Shown here: in pieces, positions 9,693 to 20,699 of the stretch
How positions within the stretch are numbered: position 1 is the first letter of the stretch
Layout of the letters: each line of letters opens with the position of its first letter
Assembly (NCBI GenBank): GCA_049999725.1
Contig: JBNGIS010003992.1
Span: forward strand, 1 to 23,812
Direction of reading: 5' to 3'
Source of the DNA: Haplomitrium mnioides
Taxonomy: Eukaryota; Marchantiophyta; Haplomitriopsida; Calobryales
Length of the DNA stretch: 23,812 nucleotides
The notes under the pieces: generated by a model
Seen by the model: the letters and a program-made list of their open reading frames with translations, nothing else
Databases searched by the model: none
Told to the model about the DNA's origin: nothing
Translations under genes and position numbers: made by a program

Positions 9693-11100
9693 TTAGTCCT
9701 CCTGGTGGTAATACCGCTTGAGACGGTCGTAGTTGACCCGGTTAGGAAGGTGTGCCACTGTTACCGTGCTCAACTCTACCGACCCATTGTCGTGAAGCAC
9801 TTTCACTAGGTAGGGCCCCATCCACCGGGTATGCAGTTTCCCGAAGAAGTGCATAAATCTGCTGTCATAGAGCAGCACTAGATCCCCTCATTTGAAGTGG
9901 ACTGGTCTTAGCTTCTTGTCATGCTGCTTCTTGGTCAGCTGCTGCTGATGTTCCAGCCTCTCATGTGCGCTTGCTCGGATCTCCTCTAAGGCCTCCAACT
10001 GACCCACTTTGTCTGTTCGGCTCAGGCCCTCTGCCATCCTCTCCTCAACTAACACCCGCGGTGTGAGGACTTCAAACTCCATCGGGACCAGCGAATGTTG
10101 CCCAAAGACCAAGAAGTAAGGGCAGTGGCCCGTGGTGGTCTTGTAGGCCAGATTATAGGCGTGGGTGGCCGTTAACAGTTTCAGGTCCTAGTCCACCTTG
10201 TTGGCCGCTACTGTCTTGTTCAGGATCTTGCCTATAATCCCATTGGCCCTCTTTTGTCAGCCCATTGGCCTTAGGGTTGTAGGCGGTGGTTTTGCGGTGC
10301 TTGACCAAGTACTTTCCCGTGAGCTTATCAATGACCTAATTAATAAAATACGTACCTTGGTCACTCACCAACTCCAGCGGTGCGCCAAATCGGGTGAAGA
10401 TCTATTCATATAGGAACATGGCCACCGTTGGCGCGTCATCTTTTCTGGTCGCCCTTGCCTCCACCCACTTGGTAGCGTAGTCAGTAGAAAGCAGAATGTA
10501 CCTGTTCCCGCGCCTCGTAGATGGAGTGATGGGCCCGATGAAATCAATTCCCCACTTCTCAAATAGGGCCAGGGGGATAATCGACATCAGAGGATGGTGG
10601 CATGCTGCTGCTAGTTTGCCGGTCCGCTGACAAGCATCACACCTCTTCACAAAGAAGTGGACGTCCCTGTGCATGGTGGGCCACCAGTACTTAGCGTCCA
10701 CGATCTTTCGGATGGTGGTTTCTGCCGCGAACTGACCGCCGGCCGCTTCCTTGTGCATTGCCTGCATGACCATCGTGGACTGGTCTTTCTCCAGACACAT
10801 GCGTATGTACCCGTCCATGCCCTGCCTATGTAACATTCCCTTGATCATGAGAAAGGGCCCCACCTTCCTAAGAAACACTGTCGCATGTTGTGGGTTGTGC
10901 CCTCGGGGAATCTTTTCCATCAAGAGGAACTCAATGATGTCCCCATACTCTGTGGGTCTTCCCTCCCTAACATGGAATAGGTCTTCATCAAGGAAGGTGC
11001 CCACCACTCCTTCTACAATTGACTTCCCTTCAATCCTCGAGAAGAAGTCCGCATTCTAGTGTTTCTTCCCTAGCTTGATGCATACCTCAAAATTAAACTC
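9693..11100 (-). pseudogene. pol (integrase region): Integrase of element A, degraded
   Basis: Integrase inserts the element's DNA copy into the host genome. The N-terminal zinc-binding region is near 10600-10760: the two cysteines are present (CDACQRTG), but the second histidine of the HHCC motif is Gln (GGQF; B has GGHF). The catalytic core starts with WGIDFIGP, followed by ATKWVEA. The rest of the core lies after a TAG at 10402-10404 and a 1-bp insertion near 10250 relative to B. The C-terminal GPY/F module (RWMGPYLVKV, then RLKRYY) ends at a TAA at 9693. Other breaks are TAG at 11056-11058 (CAG in B), TAG at 10188-10190 and TGA at 9888. No chromodomain follows. It is not functional as it stands. 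Confidence 0.88.
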
Positions 11101-12378
11101 CTAGAGTAGCAACATCCACCTCGCCACTCTCCCCGTCAGGTCTGGCTTGTTGACCATGTATTTGAGGGCGTCATAATCCATGTGAAACACCGCCTTATAA
11201 TGCAGTAGGTAGTGCTGGAACTTCTTCAGGGAGTAGATTATCCCTAGGGCCTCACCGTCAGTGGGCGAGTAATTTTTCTCTGTCTTTGAGAGGAGTCTGC
11301 AGGCAAAGTAGATTGGGTGGTCCCTTCTCTCCCCATCGAGCTGGCTCAGCACTGCCACCACACAAAAGCCCGAAACATCCACCATCACATGAAACTCCTT
11401 GGTCCAGTTTGGGGCCGCTAGGATAGGCGTGTTGGCCAATCGCCTCTTGAGCTCATTAAAGCGTGATCTCATGGGCTCTGTTGGCTCAAAGTCACTACCC
11501 CTCTTTACCATCTCTGTTAGGTGGTAGGCGACTAGGGAAAATTTCGAGATGAACCTTCTGTAGTAGCCCACACAGCCCACGAACCCCTGCACCTCCACCA
11601 GGTATGTTGTAGTGGTCCTTCTTAGTCGCCGCATTCAGCTTGCGATAGTCTTGGCACACCCTGATCTTTGGCTTCCCATCCAAGCCCGCCTTCTTTTCAC
11701 CACCACCAGAGGAGACACCCACTCATTATTCAGGACAGAGTATATGAATCCTACCTCTAGGTACTTATCCACCTCCTCCTTCACCAATAGAGAGAAGCGT
11801 GGGTTCATCCGGTACTACCACTGCCTCACGGGGGTAGCATTGTCCTCCAAGTCAATTCGGTGCTCCCCTAGCTCTTTGGGCATGCCTTTTAGGTCGGTAT
11901 GGCTCCATGCAATTACGTCACTGAAATTCCCCAGGGTCTGCATGAAGGCTCTCTCAACCCCTCTATTCAAGGTGAATCCCTGCTGGAATGTCCTCTCGCT
12001 AGAGACCGTTATCTCCCGGTACTGCTTTGCTTTGATGACCTCTACCTTGTTCTTGTTCGTGGAGTCACAGTCTGACTCCAAGTGGGTGAGCCGTTGGCCA
12101 CCTATAGTCGGCTTCCTGTCATGCTCTCTTGTCCTCATTTGGTGATCATCCTTCCCTAGGATGATAGCTGCAATCAACTCCCCTTTTATCTCCGGTCCAA
12201 GGCTGGAAGTGGATGCCTCTGACTCCCCTTTTAGGTCAGGTCCTGGGCTGAGGATTGGCACTGCTGCTCCAGCTCCTGTCGTGTCCCACACTCCAAAGAC
12301 AGAGGTTTCCAATTGGTTGACCTTGGCTTCTGCACTACCCAAGAAATCTGCCTCTGTCATGTCACTCACCAGTCTCAA
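11101..12378 (-). pseudogene. pol (RT-RNase H region): Reverse transcriptase and RNase H of element A, RT core deleted
   Basis: These domains copy the RNA genome into DNA and remove the RNA strand. The RT N-terminal part is visible: a TAG at 11815-11817 just before YRMNP, then KEEVDKYLEVGFI, NNEWVSPLVVV and VCQDYRKLN. At 11609/11610 the sequence jumps from ATKKDHY to the region coding YLVEVQGFVGCVGYY. Compared with B, 464 bp are gone, including the FxDD catalytic motif, and the loss also shifts the frame. RNase H keeps the first acidic position (VDVSG) and TDGEALG, but one TDYD becomes MDYD. The open frame ends at a TAG at 11101-11103, also present in B. The part from 11818 to 12378 is a linker between protease and RT whose role I do not recognise. 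Confidence 0.87.
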
Positions 12379-13256
12379 CTAGTAAGTGTCTTTGTCCTCC
12401 GACTCCTCCTCCACCGACCATTCTGTGTCATCTTCCTTGTCCTCGGTGGTCTCCCCCTCATGTGGGACAGGGCCGTAATGCACCACAGTTCTGCCAAGTC
12501 CGAACACTAGTGTGGAGTCCCCCCAATTGTGCATCACTTTGGCTCCATACAACCGGGGCCTCCCGATTAGAACAAGGTATGGGGAACTCTTTGCGGGTCT
12601 CATCACCAAGTAGTTCAGTGAAAACTCCTTCCCCCCAATCCAGGTGGGCACCTTCAGCAGGGCTCCCAAGGGTTTAACTCTAGATCCATCCGCCAACCAC
12701 ATAATCCTCTCGGTCGGGGAGAAAGCCTTGAAGCCCAATTAGTGGGCAATCTCCTCCACCATAATATTTACTCTTGGCCCTCCATCCACTGGCACCAAGG
12801 ATAGAGTGCACCCCGCAATTTGAATGTCTATTTCAGGGGCTCCTTTATCTTCGCAGATCATCCGCAGGTCGGCGGTGATGCCCGCCGTGGGAAGCTTCCT
12901 CTTCCTCCTAGCGCCCATGAGCAACTCCCAGAGCTGCCTCTTGTAGATAGGGTTGTCCCTGATCAGCTGCCCCACCGTCGCAGTGACCGAGTAGTCCCTC
13001 ACATCCCTCTGGATGTTGTAAGGCGCGAGAGTTGACTCCATGGGTGGTTGGGCTGGTTGTTTTGAATTCGCCTGCCCTTCAACCGCCTTCCTCCGATTGA
13101 TCTCAAGCAGGGTTTTCTTTGTTGCTTGCTGCGCTTTGGTTGCCTCCAGAGCCTCCAGCTGCCTCTTCACTTCCTCCTCTTGATGGGGTGCTCTCTCTTG
13201 TAGTCAGAATCCTCTTCGGTCGGCAGCACATTAGTGGTCCTTTCTTTCTTTCGGCC
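12379..13256 (-). pseudogene. pol (protease region): Protease region of element A, degraded
   Basis: This is a retroviral-type aspartic protease that would cut the element's polyprotein. The active-site segment reads VPVDGGPRVNIM, with DGG where D[ST]G is usual; such variants occur in plant gypsy elements. The second half has LADGSRVKPLG, then PYLVLIGRPRLYG, the normal hydrophobic-glycine segment of this fold. Upstream is a charged region of about 100 residues with a Lys/Ala/Glu-rich stretch that may form a coiled coil. Breaks: a 16-bp deletion near 13182 (relative to B) that shifts the frame, a TAA near 12739 where B has Gln, and a TAG near 12379 where B has Trp. A TAG at 13257 separates it from gag, and the frame on both sides is the same. 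Confidence 0.85.
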
Positions 13257-14907
13257 CTATCTGGCCTTCCTTCGCTCCTTGGACTTGTTTGCTGCCCTAG
13301 TTGTTACTCGATAACAGTCCTCCTCCAACGCCATCTCCTTCCCTAGAAATTCTGCCCCATGCTCCCATGAGGTGGTCACCAGATTTATCGCCGCTGGCGG
13401 TGGTGCTTGCTGGTCTGGGTTGGAGGGCAACTCCTGCCTTCGAGGATGTGGGCAGTTATTGGCCAAGTGCCCTTCTTTCTTGCAGCTTGTACATAGCAGG
13501 GCAGGCAGGCCATACCCCTGCTTCCTGGGCTCAGGATAGTTAGAGGAAATGTGGCCCAGCTGCCCACAATTCCAGCAAACGATAACCCTTGTTCGGTTCG
13601 GGTCGAGGCCTGCCCCCTCTGGTCTTACATGCCCCCATGTCACTGATTGGCCGGGCACTAGATTGACTGGTCTGCATGCCATCATTCGGGGCTGGCAAAC
13701 TACCTGGTATACGAGTTTGGGTGGCTCCTCTTGCACATACTCCACCTCTTCCCGGTACCACTCTGGTGGATCCTCACGTACATAATGGATGGGCGTCCCA
13801 TTCATGGGGCATTCGTGTGGGGAGTGTCTGTGACTTCCACACTTCACACACCACACATGGGTTCTTCATGCTAGCAATTTTTTGCCCTCTGGCTTCAGAC
13901 CAGCAAATTGGATGGTCATGGCCTCCACTTTTGCATTAAGCACCTCTGCCATAGGATCGGTGGGTTTTTTCTCCTTGCCCTCCTTGTGCCGATTATGTTT
14001 CTTGGCCCTCTTCTCTCTGGCCTCCTTTTTCTTTTTGCTCCCCTTTTTCTTTCGCCTCTTGTGGGATCTTTCATCCTCTAAGCTCTTGGCGCTGCTCTCG
14101 TTTTCTGATTCAGACTATGAAGAGAAGTTATCATCAAAGCTATCTTTTTGATTGGAGCTCTCTGATGAACTGTCAGAATCATTCCTTCTCTTCGACTTTC
14201 TTTTGGAGCTTGCCACTTCAGCCTTGATAAAAGATTGGGCTTCCTCCACTGCATGCTCCACGCATGTGGGCTTGGACCTTCTCACCTAGGCCCCTAGACT
14301 TCAGGGTAGGGCTGAGATAACCAGGAGGTCAGCATCCCATCTGATGCAGAGGGTTAATCTTTCTGGCCATCCTCTGGAACCGTTGAAGAAACTTCCTTAC
14401 CAATTCATGCTTCTTCATCTCCATCTGGCTGATCTTGATCAAGGCCTCAGACTCCCCTCCTATCTTTCTGAACTCCTCCAGGAAAGCCGCCTTGAAGGTG
14501 TCCCAATTCCTTTTTGTGGCCTTCGATAGCGCCTGGTACCAAAGGCTAGCCTCCTCTTTTAACACCCTGAGAAGATTGGCTTCCTTAATGAGGTTCTCCC
14601 CATTTGTGTAGGCTGTACCCTCGAATTCATCCAACCACTCATCTGAGGCCTTTCTTGTAGATCCCATGAACATCTTGTATCTGAATCGGGACCTATGTGT
14701 TACATGCCCCATATTAGCCATTGGGGTTGCGGTTGATATAGAACCAGAAGCTCTAACTGCCCTTTCTAAGTTTCTCCCACTTCTGAGTGAGATCGCTCCT
14801 TTATCCAACCCAGGCAACCTCCTTGGCTGGTCTTCTTCCACTTCTGATGCTAGGCGGCTCCCAGAATTCCAGACTCTTTTCCCTTGCTTCACTATTTCAC
14901 TCCACAA
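13257..14907 (-). pseudogene. gag: Gag of element A with three CCHC zinc knuckles, degraded
   Basis: Gag forms the particle that packs the element's RNA. The N-terminal part (14907 to 14329) has a retrotransposon-gag-type domain: WLDEFEG, ASLWYQAL, NWDTFKAAFLEEF, then a helical Met/Lys/Glu-rich segment. The frame is broken near 14335; it continues in another frame as a Ser/Asp-rich then Lys/Glu-rich linker (about 14230-13900) with internal stops. The C-terminal part (13856-13257) has three knuckles. The first, CVKCGSHRHSPHEC, and the third, CTSCKKEGHLANNC, are intact. The second, CWNCGQLGHISSNY, has Tyr for the last Cys, a single G-to-A change. The first codon of the open frame at 14907 is TTG, so the true start is uncertain; the nearest in-frame ATG lies in MANMGH. 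Confidence 0.87.
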
Positions 14908-14940
14908 ATAACTGCAAGGTTACTGTTCCAGAATTCTTTT

Positions 14941-14958
14941 GTCCCGCCGTGATCGCCA
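14941..14958 (-). other. Primer binding site of element A
   Basis: On the minus strand, 11 nt past the end of the 5' LTR, the sequence reads TGGCGATCACGGCGGGAC. It starts with TGG, the complement of the CCA end of a tRNA. The matching tRNA 3' end would be GTCCCGCCGTGATCGCCA, most like a plant tRNA-Arg end (G before CCA, GTGxTCG acceptor strand), from memory. It is not the usual tRNA-iMet site. It may have mutated, so the tRNA identity is tentative. Confidence 0.55.
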
Positions 14959-16506
14959 AAAAAAATATATGTCAGCCTCGTGAAATGAGTCTTAAACTCT
15001 TTTCCGACAAAAGTTCCCCCGATTAAGGGCTGACTTAGTGTTTTGAGACCTTTTATGGGAGGGGCTTTGCACCAAATGCACCCCCACTCCTTCTTACCAA
15101 CTCTGGAGTGTCTGCACAACACTCAACAACACCCAAGCACACACCTCCAATGCCCACAGATGTTGGTCACACCTCTTCTTTAGGCCTTAACCTCGAAAGG
15201 TGCCACTTGGAAGACAGGGGACGATGGGATAGAGTATCCGATTCTTGGCTGCAGTGGTCTCTTGGGAAGCCCTGGTTGATTCGTCGTTGCCTTACGATCT
15301 TGGCCACTAGCCCACGATTGCCTCAACAACCCACCTGCTCATACACATCCATTTCTCAAGCCACCCACGAAGGAACTGCAATGCTGCTGAACCACTTTGT
15401 CTTATAATTCTGAAGTCCAGAACTGGACCCAACCGCTTTGTTATACAAAAGAGAGCAGGTCCCAGTATCCAATTATCACAATTACAATAATGTTCGTCCT
15501 GACTTCCCTTGTCCAGGGTGTCCTCAGGATTGGACAAATGAAACACAGGCCTTCTAAAACTAAGAATAACACAAAACTACAAACAGAACACAAATCTAAA
15601 CACACGTAAACAGGAAAAAACACGGGTACTTACACACTACCTTGCTGACAATGCAATCTTCTTCTACCTCTCAAGAACTGATCTTTTCTCTCAATCCTCC
15701 TTCAGCTCCCATCAACCACTCCAATTCTCCTCAAATCCTTCAGCCACCCACCCTCAGTCAGATAGTTTTTTCAACTTTCCTCGCGAGAAGCCCTGAATTT
15801 ACTTCCTCAGGCTTGGAAGAGGATTTCTTTAACTTCCACCTCTGGAAGATAGTCTCCATGACTACTGGTCATCCACTCCACCTTGAGCTTCGACTGGATC
15901 TTCTATGCAGCACGCAGGCACTAACACAGCCACTCCTCTCTTGGCTCCACTTGAGAATTATGATCAAAAACGCCCCCAAGATTGATGCTCCTGCACAGAC
16001 AAAGCTGAGACGACCCCAAGACCCCTTTTGGCAGCCTCTCACGAATTCAAGCCGGCAGACTCCCTTCAAATTCACTTGGCGATCCACCTCCAAATGCTTG
16101 GTCCACCTGCAACGATGAGTCCACCTGGATTGCCTGAGACTCTAGAGCCCTCACGCTTAGCGATTCTCAGCGCCCCTCCAGTCCACCTCCACTCATGCTG
16201 GTCTCCTTGCACGAGTCCACTCCCCACACGTGAATCTTGGTTGGAATCTCTCCTCTCTCTCTCGCTGCCTCTTCCTCTCGAGTTTGGTCTCCCACTCTCA
16301 ATTTTGCATGAACAACAACCCCCTCCATCTGGGAGCGATCCCAACTATACACTCCATGCAGCACGCATCACTCCCAACGATTTCTTGATCAAGAACGTAT
16401 CTTTCCTCCTCGTTGGACTTGGCCGTTTTTCACGTTGGCCTTTGTTTCTTGAGAAGCTGACACCTGTCGGTGAGCCTGCATCTAATGGTATCAATTGAAG
16501 CATTCA

Positions 16507-16577
16507 AGATCGGAGAAGGAAGATTTTCAGAGAACTCTTGGCTGAACCTTGCCTTCGGTTCGTAGTGCTATCCTTTG
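16507..16577. other. 71 bp present only in the central LTR
   Basis: The left LTR joins the flanks directly at 6886/6887, while the central LTR has 71 extra bases here. An 8-bp repeat, AGATTTTC, occurs inside the segment and again just after it, so a slippage or repair deletion in the left LTR is plausible. It has no coding or regulatory signal that I recognise. Confidence 0.7.
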
Positions 16578-17297
16578 CAGATTTTCGATCAGGATCGCCT
16601 CGCCGTTGGACGCCTTAGCAATCCCGTAGCAATTCCGGTTCGATTCCTTCAAAGTATCTGGTTGAGCGCGGATCTGCAGCTGGGTCGGAGAGGTTCTTCC
16701 CACAGAGCACTTCGAAGGAATCCATTTGGAGAAGATTGGGCTTGCAATAGAAGGATTGCGCGACGCATCCCGCGGCTGCCTCTCGATCATCATGGACTTC
16801 CTCACTCCCAGGCTCTCGCGATCGCCCGTGGACCCTCGCAAGCAGCCACGCTTCCGCAAGAGCTCGCGGACCCTTGCAAGCCGCCATGTGTCTGCAAAAT
16901 CCCTCGGAACCCCGCCGTCGCTTCTCGGAATCCCGCCACTTCATCTGTTGCCGCACCGTCCGACACCGGCCCGCAAGGGGGTAGGCGGACCGTTGCATTG
17001 ATCAAAATCCGCAGTTGACCCGTCGCTGATCCGCAGAAATCCTCAGACCACCGCTGAATGCCACGTCATCCGTCAAACAATTCACTCGCCGAGTAAGAAC
17101 GATACCTTTTGTCGCCACTTCAGAACTCGCTCGCAATAATAACTGAGGCTTCCTTCGCTTAACTCTTTCCTCCGCTTGATATAAAAACTATAGCAGACTC
17201 CCCGTGGATCCTCTTCGAACTTTCAGCGTGCCCCGTCGAACTTTCGTCTTGGCCAATGCCGGAACTACGATAAGTCACCCTTTCGGCTGCTTGTTCC

Positions 17298-17639
17298 TTG
17301 CTTCTTCTTCTTGCCGAATCGTTGCTTCATCACCCTTTTGCCATTTCCTATTCTTCCTCTGGCCATATTGTTGATGAATCACCTTTTTGCTATCTTGATC
17401 TTCCTCTGGCCATATTATCGATGAATCACCTTTTCGCTATCTTGATTTTCCTCTGGCCGGAACTTTGTTTGATCACCTTTTCGGCCCTCTTGATCTTGTT
17501 CTGGCCGGATTGTTGATGGATCGCCCTTTCGATAGTTCGTTGCTTGCTTCTTCCTCTGGCCGGAACTTTGCCTGATCACTTTTTTGGCCCCCTTGATCTT
17601 GTTCCGGTTGGACCCTTGATATATTGTCGTTCCGCAGCC
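17298..17639 (+). repeat. ~48-bp tandem array in the central LTR, seven units
   Basis: This matches the array at 7649-8038 unit by unit, apart from the one unit missing after 17442-17489. The pattern TCTGGCC ... GATCACCTTTTCGGCCCTC is preserved. The difference of one whole unit is what replication slippage or unequal exchange would give. Confidence 0.75.
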
Positions 17640-18092
17640 TTCTCGTCATAAGAACTAAGTGTGCCATAAACTCCCATCGAACTTTCAGATCTTACCTTGT
17701 CGAACTTTCCCCACCTGCTTGGTCAAATCAGTGATAGATCATGGTTTCGGCTCGCTTGTTCTTGGTTTGGCTGGACCTATGATAAATCGCTTTTTCGCCG
17801 CTCTTCCCTTGGTCTTCCCCGTCAGATTCCCGTGAAGCTTTGCGGGGCCTACCCAGTTTCCGTCGAGGTTCCACAGACATCCTAGGACTGCCACATGTCC
17901 GCATCGCCCCACGGAGTCCCTCCGACCTGAAACTAGAATGAATCGCTGCTTTGCTCTTCCCGTTTAGCCTTGCCGTTGCCTTAAGCACTCCTTACTGCTG
18001 CCAAAATGGTGACAAGTTGCCTCTTTGTCAGTTGCCACTTCGCTTATCTCTACTTTTCCTTCTTCGGACCTGTTGGACCCCTCTTATCGAAT

Positions 18093-18147
18093 CCCTGTTA
18101 AGTGGGCATCCTACGCAGGGAGGCTGATCAAAACCCACTTAACTGGG
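18093..18147. repeat. Inverted repeat with 14-nt arms in the central LTR
   Basis: The arms are 18093-18106 and 18134-18147, the same sequences as in the left LTR, pairing at 13 of 14 positions. The arms are unchanged between the two LTRs, while the loop differs at two or more places. Confidence 0.7.
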
Positions 18148-18611
18148 GATCCCCATGTAGGGTGGCTGGTCCCCGTCAAACTCCTCAGACCCTCAAGAGC
18201 CGCCATGTCATCCGTTGAATCCCGTGAAGCACGCTGGGGCCGCCATGTCATCCGGAGCGCCCCACGGACTCCTCGGAACTCCTCTCCTTTGAGTTGATTC
18301 TTCGCCTCAATCACCTTCCTCTTGGTCCAATTACATCATCTGGCTTCCGATTATGGAGCGCCTCCTTCCCTTCTCTCATGGGCGACCCATCACGGGGGCT
18401 CATCCTCTTCGAGTTCATCCGAATGCCTCCTCTTTCCCTGTCCTTGCCTGCTAATTGCTCCTTTGTTCATTGTTTGTTGCCGCGGGGGAAGTTCTTGCAG
18501 TGCTGTGACCCCTGATCCCGTCGTGTATCTCGTATCCTGACTCTCTCCCTCTCGCCTTCACTTCTGGTAGCTCCTCTTGTGACTTCCCCTGTACGTGATT
18601 CCTCTTTGGGT

Positions 18612-18766
18612 GATGTTGGTCTCCATCTGTTGATCTACCTCTGATGGCCTCCCTTTGATGGTCTCCCTCTGACGATCTCCCTCTGACCTCTCCTTGAATC
18701 CTCTACTCACCTTTGTCATGATCTCCCATTGCTGATCTCTCTCTGATGATCGCCCTCTGATGAGAA
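18612..18766 (+). repeat. Short degenerate CT-rich repeats in the central LTR
   Basis: This is the counterpart of 9011-9165, with the same order of GATCTCCCTCTGAC-like units and a handful of substitutions. No unit has been gained or lost that I can see. Confidence 0.5.
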
Positions 18767-19092
18767 TTGCTGCAAGTCCCTTTGATCCCCTTACTAGCCT
18801 TCTTCCCTGACTCATCTGAATTCCACATGGCTCCCTCTTACATTTGAAAGATCCATGATATTCATTGGGGAAAGCAGAAAAGAAAGGAAGAGAAGGGAAA
18901 AGGGAAAGAGTAGAGAGGTGCATGATTGCCACAACAACAATAAAACAATAAAATGTAGCAACACACAGCATGCTAACACAAATTGATGGAATCAACCAGG
19001 CTAAGAAGCTTAAAATTTACAAAAATTGAAAAAACTCAAACACACCCGACTGACATAACTCCCCTTTTAATTGTGTAGCAACCCCACAAACA

Positions 19093-19105
19093 CCTTCCTC
19101 CTTTT
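19093..19105 (-). other. Polypurine tract of element B
   Basis: The minus strand reads AAAAGGAGGAAGG, followed at once by TGTTTG, the start of the central LTR on that strand. It matches the tract of A with one base changed. About 187 apparently untranslated nt separate it from the integrase stop at 19293. Confidence 0.65.
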
Positions 19106-19292
19106 GGTCTTCTTGGCCTCCTCATGGCCGCCGCTCTGACTTCTCTTGATGGGTGTCTTTAGTCAACCTGGTCACCAACCACCCCACTCACACAACACAC
19201 GAACACGAACAAACATAACTCACTACGCAACGCTAAACATACAAAAGTACAGAACAGCTCCACTCCTATTGTACACGACATCACCCTCCACA

Positions 19293-20699
19293 TTAGTCCT
19301 CCTGGTGGTAATACCGCTTGAGACGATCGTAGTGGACCCGGTTGGGAAGGTGTGCCCTTGTTACCGTGCTCAACTCTACCGACCCATTGTCGTGAAGCAC
19401 TTTCACCAGGTAGGGCCCCATCCACCGGGTATCCAGTTTCCCGGGGAAGTACATAAATCTGCTATCGTAGAGCAGCACCAGATCCCCACCTTTGAAGCCC
19501 ACTAGTCTCAACTTCTTGTCATGCTGCTTCTTGGTCAGCTGATGCTGATGTTCTAGCCTCTCGTGTGCGTTTGCCTGGATCTCCTCTAAGGCCTCCAACT
19601 GACCCACTCTTTCTGTTCGGCTCAAGCCCTCTGCTATCCTCTCCTCAACTAACACCCGCGGTGTAAGGACTTCAAACTCCACCGGGACCAGCGAATGTTG
19701 CCCAAAGACCAAGAAGTAAGAGCAGTGGCCCGTTGTGGTCTTGTATGCCAAATTATAGGCGTGGGTGGCCGTTAACAGTTTCAGGTCCTAGTCCACCTTG
19801 TTGACCGCCACTGTCTTGTTCAGGATCTTGCCCATAATCCCGTTGGCCCTCTCTGTCAGCCCATTGGCCTTAGAGTGGTAGGCGGTGGTTTTGCGGTGCT
19901 TGACCAAGTACCTTCCCGTGAGCTTATCAATAACCCGATTAACAAAATACGTACCTTGGTCACTCACCAACTCCAGCGGTGCGCCAAATCGGGTGAAGAT
20001 CTACTCGTATAGGAACCTGGCCACCGTTGGCGCGTCATCTTTCCTGGTCGCCCTTGCCTCCACCCACTTGGTAGCGTAGTCAATGGAAAGCAGAATGTAC
20101 CTGTTCCCGCGCCTCGTAGATGGAGTGATTGGCCCGATGAAATCAATTCCCCACTTCTCAAATAGGGCCAAGGGGATAATCGGCACCAGAGGATGGTGGC
20201 ATGCTGCTGCTGGTTTGCCGGTCCGTTGACAAGCATCACACCTCTTCACAAAGAAGTGGACGTCCTTGTGCATGGTGGGCCACCAATACTTAGCATCCAC
20301 GATCTTCCGGATGGTGGTTTCTACCACGAAATGACCGCCAGCCTCTTCCTCGTGCATTGCCCGCATGACCACCGTGGACTGGTCTTTCCCGAGACACCTC
20401 CGTATCTGCTCGTCCATGCCTTGCTTATGCAGCATTCCCTTGATCATGAGAAAGTGCCCCACCTTCCTAAGAAACACTGACGCTTGTTCTGGGTTGTGCC
20501 TTGGGGGAATCTTCGCCGTCAAGAGGAACTCGATAATGTCCCCATACTTTGTGGGTCTTCCCTCCCGTACATGGAACAGGTCTTCATCAGGGAAGGTGTC
20601 CACCACTCCTTCTGCACTTGGCTGCCTTTCAATCCTCGAGAAGAAGTCCGCATTCTGGTGTTTCTTGCCTGGCTTGATGCATACCTCAAAATTAAACTC
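19293..20699 (-). pseudogene. pol (integrase region): Integrase of element B, better preserved but interrupted
   Basis: All main integrase parts are present. The HHCC region has GGHF and CDACQRTG. The core has WGIDFIGP, then SDQGTYF, then the NGLTER box, with 35 residues between the second Asp and the Glu, the classic D,D-35-E spacing. The C-terminal GPY/F module (RWMGPYLVKV to RLKRYYHQED) ends at a TAA at 19293. The frame is kept throughout but is cut by TAG at 20001-20003 and 19788-19790, both also in A. Apart from these the domain looks complete. Upstream it joins RNase H across the TAG at 20700-20702 through EFNFEVCIKPG and NADFFSR, the usual linker of this superfamily. There is no room for an extra RNase H. 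Confidence 0.9.

Larger units (their letters stand above)
5205..19092 (-). mobile_element. Element A: Ty3/gypsy LTR retrotransposon (OTA type), defective
   Basis: Reading on the minus strand, the order is 5' LTR (14970-19092), primer binding site (14941-14958), gag, protease, RT, RNase H, integrase, polypurine tract (9493-9505) and 3' LTR (5205-9492). Integrase after RT and RNase H marks it as Ty3/gypsy. Integrase ends in a GPY/F module (GPYLVKV at its C-terminus) with no chromodomain after it, and RT-region motifs such as ATKKDHY and, in copy B, FGLCNAP and LGHRVS fit the Athila/Tat (OTA) side. I see no second, archaeal-type RNase H, which argues against core Tat/Ogre. The left edge is firm: homology between the LTRs begins exactly at TGTCAGCC, with AT-rich flank outside. 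The coding part is broken by a 464-bp deletion in RT, smaller indels and stops, so A cannot move by itself. Confidence 0.9.
14970..19092 (-). repeat. Central LTR (5' LTR of A and 3' LTR of B)
   Basis: This 4123-bp LTR matches the left LTR along its whole length. Its left end, TGTCAGCC at 14970, borders the primer binding site of A. Its right end, AAACA at 19091-19092, borders the polypurine tract of B. One LTR thus serves two internal regions, with no target-site duplication on either side. Compared with the left LTR it has an extra 71 bp (16507-16577), and lacks one 48-bp unit, two 21-bp units and about 10 bp near 15980. It is continuous where the left LTR has the N gap. Confidence 0.88.

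Noticed and set aside
16507-16520. Sequencing adapter contamination, since AGATCGGA resembles an Illumina adapter start
   Set aside because: The match ends after about eight bases, and the segment sits within continuous LTR homology, so it is better explained as a 71-bp indel.
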